The translations under genes and the position numbers were made by a program. DNA of 42,126 nt from a virus, in IMG/VR virus record IMGVR_UViG_3300037493_002604, positions 1 through 42,126 of that record. One strand, 5' to 3'. A model generated the notes under the pieces. The model was given only the letters and a program-made list of their open reading frames with translations. It was not told where the DNA came from and did no database searches. Below, in pieces: positions 39,665-42,126 of this stretch. Position 1 is the stretch's first letter, and each line of letters starts with the position of its first letter.

Positions 39665-40003
39665 ATTTACCTTAATAAAAAAATATTAGAGATATAACCA
39701 ACACAGCTTAATCCCCGTTATCACGGCTACATTGCCTAATCAGTGCATGGACTAAGTTGTGTTGCTACTGCTTAGGCCAGTAAATCCGGTCTTCCACAAT
39801 GAGTATCGCCACCACACGACCACAACACAAGGAGTCACAGCTAGCTGTACTGCCAACACAACCCCCTAGCTGTTACTGCTTATGCAAATTATTGTGGATT
39901 TTGCAATTCGCAGGAGAAAAATAGGAATGTGTTGTCTACTTCAATAAGTACATATTAATACAAAGAACAAAAACATGCAAGCATTATTTCCACCGCTAGT
40001 AAT
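39665..40003. other. Repeat-rich intergenic region
   Basis: There is no gene. The 7-mer CAACACA or its complement occurs five times (39699, 39758, 39823, 39854, 39928) within 236 bp. ACAGCTAGCTGT (39837-39848) is a perfect 12-bp palindrome, and CTAGCTGTACTGC recurs with one inserted base at 39866-39879. It lies between the HTH gene and the small-gene operon, about 1.1 kb from terS. Operators, a packaging site or an origin are all possible. Confidence 0.6.
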
Positions 40004-40219
40004 TCATTTCCTATCTATTCCATTAAAAGGTACAAAATCGATAAGGTTTATTACTTTACCATCTATGCAAGCCGAACCGAGTAGTGTTGTGACTCTATTC
40101 ATAGCGTTAGTGGCATCTACTACAAAACAAGCACCAACATTGCGTTGTTCACTCATAATCTTGCCTTCCAGACATAGGTACGCAAGATGATTGAATGCCT
40201 CATGTAAATCATTATTCAT
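40004..40219 (-). CDS. Small hypothetical protein, 71 aa
   Basis: A 71-residue protein (MNNDLHEAFNHLAYLCLEGK) with GGAG 6 nt before the ATG, and a beta-rich C-terminal half (GACFVVDATNAMNRVTTLLG). Its ATG overlaps the end of the interrupted gene at 40212-40406, so it is the last gene of the minus-strand small-gene chain. Not recognised. Confidence 0.68.
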   Translation of the reverse strand: MNNDLHEAFNHLAYLCLEGKIMSEQRNVGACFVVDATNAMNRVTTLLGSACIDGKVINLIDFVPFNGIDRK

Positions 40220-40406
40220 CGCTATCTCCAAGGCTATATAGATCCAAAGCGCTCACATTATCCTTGTCCGCTTCCCAATCAATAATAATCGAGTGTTCAC
40301 CATCCAAGAGAAACATATTCACATCATCAGTTTAACCAAGTGGGAAATCCCAATCGTTAAGATATGGCTGAATGCGCTTTAAAAGTTCAATAGCTTCATT
40401 GATCAT
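40212..40406 (-). pseudogene. Small gene interrupted by an in-frame TAA
   Basis: From the ATG at 40406 (GAGGTGGAATA upstream) the frame reads 24 codons (MINEAIELLKRIQPYLNDWD then FPLG), then TAA, then 39 more codons in the same frame (TDDVNMFLLDGEHSIIIDWE and onward), ending in the overlap with the next gene. The two parts together look like one normal 64-residue protein. A point mutation to TAA is the simplest explanation. A restart at the ATG of MFLLDG is possible but lacks a ribosome binding site. Confidence 0.65.
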
Positions 40407-40599
40407 TATTCCACCTCACTACTGACAAACGATTAATCAAAGCACCCGCATAACGCCGTACACGTCCTTTAGCTATCATCTTTTCCCAAGCTAAAGATGG
40501 TCGCTCGGTTTGTTTATCAAGCGCTTCCATCTCTTCCGCTGCGCGCATGAACTCTTTACATTGGCGTAGTGCTAGGTTTATGGGGCATGGTTGAGTCAT
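40396..40599 (-). CDS. Small basic helical protein, 67 aa
   Basis: The 67-residue protein (MTQPCPINLALRQCKEFMRA) has GGAGG about 10 nt upstream, and its ATG overlaps the preceding stop (ATGA). It is helical and Arg-rich at the end (GRVRRYAGALINRLSVVRW). Not recognised. The longer frame from 40680 is not supported. Confidence 0.68.
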   Translation of the reverse strand: MTQPCPINLALRQCKEFMRAAEEMEALDKQTERPSLAWEKMIAKGRVRRYAGALINRLSVVRWNNDQ

Positions 40600-40676
40600 C
40601 GCGTAAGCACCTCCAATACCCAGCAAATACCTAGTAAAAAGCCTATGGCTACCGTATGCCAGTTTTTTGTCAACAT
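40596..40676 (-). CDS. Tiny membrane peptide, 26 aa
   Basis: A 26-residue frame with one membrane segment (MLTKNWHTVAIGFLLGICWV). Its start overlaps the upstream stop and its end overlaps the downstream start by ATGA. Coupling is the main support. Confidence 0.5.
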   Translation of the reverse strand: MLTKNWHTVAIGFLLGICWVLEVLTR

Positions 40677-40942
40677 GCAATCACCTTCACCCCATCAACA
40701 ACAAAAACACGCTTTCCAGCAATCATTTCTTCTGACAATTCACCACCCAAGAATAGGGAGAAAGGCAATACCTGTACCCAAACTTTAGCCACTCCATCAT
40801 GTATACATACTACTGCACCAGCATTGTGTTTAAGCGCAAACGCTTCGGCATTAATTATCTCTTCTCTAGCCTCCCGCAATGCCTGTTTGTTTAAGATATA
40901 TTCAGATTCTAATTCTTGAAATTTTTGCATGAATAGGTTCAT
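40670..40942 (-). CDS. Hypothetical protein, 90 aa
   Basis: The 90-residue protein has a helical N-terminal half (FQELESEYILNKQALREARE) and a beta-rich half (GAVVCIHDGVAKVWVQVLPF). GGAGGTGATAA precedes the ATG, which overlaps the upstream stop (ATGA). Not recognised. Confidence 0.72.
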   Translation of the reverse strand: MNLFMQKFQELESEYILNKQALREAREEIINAEAFALKHNAGAVVCIHDGVAKVWVQVLPFSLFLGGELSEEMIAGKRVFVVDGVKVIAC

Positions 40943-41199
40943 TTATCACCTCCAAAATCCATACCTTCCAATTTAGCAATCTGCTTTTTTAAGATTGCAA
41001 TCTTTTTATCTCTCATCACCTTAGCGCGATCTAGTGCTTCTTGTTCTGTGAAGCAATAATCACCTTTATGGGCGTAGGTTTTAATTCTTCCAGTTCCATG
41101 ACCATCAATACAATACATGCCATCAATACTTGTTTCATGAGCATCAAACTTCATAATGCCACCAGTCAAGCATCCCTTAGTAACATAAATAATTGTCAT
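40939..41199 (-). CDS. Hypothetical protein, 86 aa
   Basis: The 86-residue protein (MTIIYVTKGCLTGGIMKFDA) has GGAGG upstream and a C-terminal coiled-coil-like helix (MRDKKIAILKKQIAKLEGMD). The middle, with DGHGTGRIKTYAHKGDYCFT, recalls small phage proteins with a conserved 'Y..K.DY.FT..EA' segment. Function is unknown. Coupled on both sides. Confidence 0.72.
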   Translation of the reverse strand: MTIIYVTKGCLTGGIMKFDAHETSIDGMYCIDGHGTGRIKTYAHKGDYCFTEQEALDRAKVMRDKKIAILKKQIAKLEGMDFGGDK

Positions 41200-41321
41200 T
41201 TAAAAACCTCCATCAACTGTTCAAAACTAAACACGCCATCCAGATTGGATACTCGATAGCCACCATGTACGGGGAATATTGTTAGGCCTATATTGCGGGC
41301 TGATTTGATAAGTTGTGCCAT
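41196..41321 (-). CDS. Small hypothetical protein, 41 aa
   Basis: A 41-residue frame (MAQLIKSARNIGLTIFPVHG) with GGAGAGCGAG upstream, ending in the ATGA overlap with the 86-aa gene. It looks like a small alpha/beta peptide. Likely real. Confidence 0.58.
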   Translation of the reverse strand: MAQLIKSARNIGLTIFPVHGGYRVSNLDGVFSFEQLMEVFK

Positions 41322-41347
41322 TCTCGCTCTCCACTTAGTTATTTACA

Positions 41348-41518
41348 TTAAATATCAAAAACAACATTACTTCTTTTGATTACTAAATCGCCTTCAATCT
41401 CATATCCATAATGTTTGCAAAATATTTCTTCCATTTTTTCGTATGGAAGCGATTGAATTTCTTCTGTTGTCAATCCTGAACATTTAAGTGCTTCGTTTAT
41501 TTGTCCTGCAATGTTCAT
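41348..41518 (-). CDS. Hypothetical protein, 56 aa
   Basis: The first gene of the minus-strand small-gene chain, 37 nt downstream of the TTGCAT-type promoter. The 56-residue acidic protein (MNIAGQINEALKCSGLTTEE) looks like a helical bundle with a short beta end (GDLVIKRSNVVFDI). The ATG at 41518 has GGAG 6 nt upstream. Not recognised. Confidence 0.7.
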   Translation of the reverse strand: MNIAGQINEALKCSGLTTEEIQSLPYEKMEEIFCKHYGYEIEGDLVIKRSNVVFDI

Positions 41519-41554
41519 CTCGTTCTCCAATCTGTTGTTTACTTCGATGTAGGT

Positions 41555-41583
41555 ATCTTATGCCTACGTATAAATTTATGCAA
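41555..41583 (-). promoter_or_regulatory. Minus-strand TTGCAT-type promoter of the small-gene chain
   Basis: On the minus strand: TTGCAT, exactly 17 nt, TAAGAT, with an A/T-rich stretch upstream and the TGCATAAATTTAT half-palindrome in the spacer. Same -10 as at 17994 and 29429. Confidence 0.82.
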
Positions 41584-41604
41584 GTATTATTTTATAACAA
41601 GCAA

Positions 41605-41628
41605 CAAAAAACCCACCTAAGTGGGTTA
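41605..41628 (-). terminator. Terminator after the antirepressor gene
   Basis: AACCCAC, 4-nt loop, GTGGGTT. The minus strand continues with TTTTTT. It separates the KilA-C gene from the promoter of the small-gene chain. Confidence 0.9.
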
Positions 41629-41632
41629 TGTA

Positions 41633-42126
41633 TTAAAGCAATCCTTCCAATCCATCTTTTGCAAACTGCGATTTTAAGTATGCATCACCCGTATTTGTAA
41701 TCATCGCCTGATCGCGGTCTTTATCATTGGCAATAATTTGCTTTGTAACTCCATATCCTTTATCTACAAACCATTGCATCCACACCATCTTATCGGTGCG
41801 CTTAAACGCCATGCCATGCTCTCTTAACAGCCTACCCAACTTAACCGCTGACAGACCCATGCTCTTCGCTACGTCAGTTAGGTTTCGCAGCCCATCACGC
41901 GCTACATACTTATCGAAATGATCTACTTTAGGTGCTGCAATAACCAACTTCTCTTCCAACAATGCCTCTGCCTTTTTAGATTCCAGCAATTTCTCCAGTG
42001 CTGTTATGTAGGTTGTTGGCAATGCAATAGGTAAATGATCTTGCATGGCTTCTAGTTCATGCCAGCGTTTAATTACTAACATTCTTGCTTTGGCGCTGTA
42101 ACCGGTAAGCAGACAATCCGTGTGCT
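41633..42126 (-). CDS. KilA-C domain antirepressor (5' partial)
   Basis: The frame stays open to the window edge: before the Met at 42082 it reads DCLLTGYSAKARM in frame, a typical Rha/BRO-type continuation, so the start lies outside. The visible about 163 residues end in a KilA-C (phage antirepressor) domain. It shows GLRNLTDVAKSMGLSAVKLG as a winged-helix-like segment, then LREHGMAFKRTDKMVWMQWF and KQIIAND with a closing DAYLKSQFA. Such proteins relieve repression of lytic genes. With the Cro-like and Rha-like genes it forms a set of regulators. Confidence 0.87.
   Translation of the reverse strand, partial: HTDCLLTGYSAKARMLVIKRWHELEAMQDHLPIALPTTYITALEKLLESKKAEALLEEKLVIAAPKVDHFDKYVARDGLRNLTDVAKSMGLSAVKLGRLLREHGMAFKRTDKMVWMQWFVDKGYGVTKQIIANDKDRDQAMITNTGDAYLKSQFAKDGLEGLL

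Noticed and set aside
1-42126. tRNA genes, integrase, attachment sites, insertion sequences
   Set aside because: Looked for and not seen. No cloverleaf, recombinase motif or transposase frame is present in the window.

Overview
The window is a 42 kb piece of an AT-rich, tailed double-stranded DNA phage or prophage that infects a Gram-negative host. The Gram-negative call rests on the Rz/Rz1 spanin pair (inner-membrane spanin plus outer-membrane lipoprotein). A lambda-like tail-tip module (TMP, NlpC/P60 peptidase, TipJ) with no sheath or baseplate genes points to a long, non-contractile tail (siphovirus). No integrase, tRNA, rRNA or CRISPR array was found, so lifestyle and host genus cannot be fixed from this sequence. 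Both ends cut through genes.

Layout. (1) 1-3758, plus strand: end of the replication/early region, with the tail of an SSB-like protein, a Cys-rich unknown, an SF2 helicase and a coiled-coil protein, closed by a bidirectional terminator. (2) 3788-16175 plus tube and neck genes to 17311, minus strand: tailspike, TipJ, NlpC/P60, DUF1833-like protein, fused tail protein, tape measure, chaperone-like protein, tube, tail terminator, neck proteins, and a GH24 lysozyme embedded among the neck genes. (3) 17373-20843: accessory genes on both strands (YfiM-like protein, Rha regulator, zinc-ribbon protein). (4) 20876-28464, minus: fibre or lectin-like proteins, a chimeric tail-tube-like gene, major capsid, decoration protein, DUF2213 prohead protease/scaffold. 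(5) 28692-29401: a small operon ending in a superinfection-immunity protein, then about 670 nt of structured non-coding DNA. (6) 30071-38543, minus: SPP1 gp7-like protein, DUF1073 portal, TerL and TerS, interrupted by plus-strand accessory blocks, one carrying holin, an AP2/HNH-like gene and Rz/Rz1. (7) 38606-42126, minus: membrane proteins, a Cro/CI-type HTH protein, a chain of very small coupled genes and a KilA-C antirepressor running off the end.

The most striking feature is the large terminase. Its gene is broken into two separately translated pieces: N-extein plus intein N-half (36440-38116) and intein C-half plus the last 23 TerL residues (35774-36025). A free-standing HNH endonuclease gene lies between and overlaps both in another frame. 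This is a 'fractured gene' with a split intein. It is inserted at the conserved TerL nuclease motif, so a working packaging nuclease should need protein trans-splicing.

A second system-level signal is a family of eight near-identical promoters (TTGCAY, exactly 17 nt where the -10 is clear, then a TATAAT-like -10). Most carry a TGCATAAA/TTTATGCA-type palindrome in the spacer. They precede nearly every accessory block inserted between structural genes and suggest a co-regulated set of phage 'morons'.
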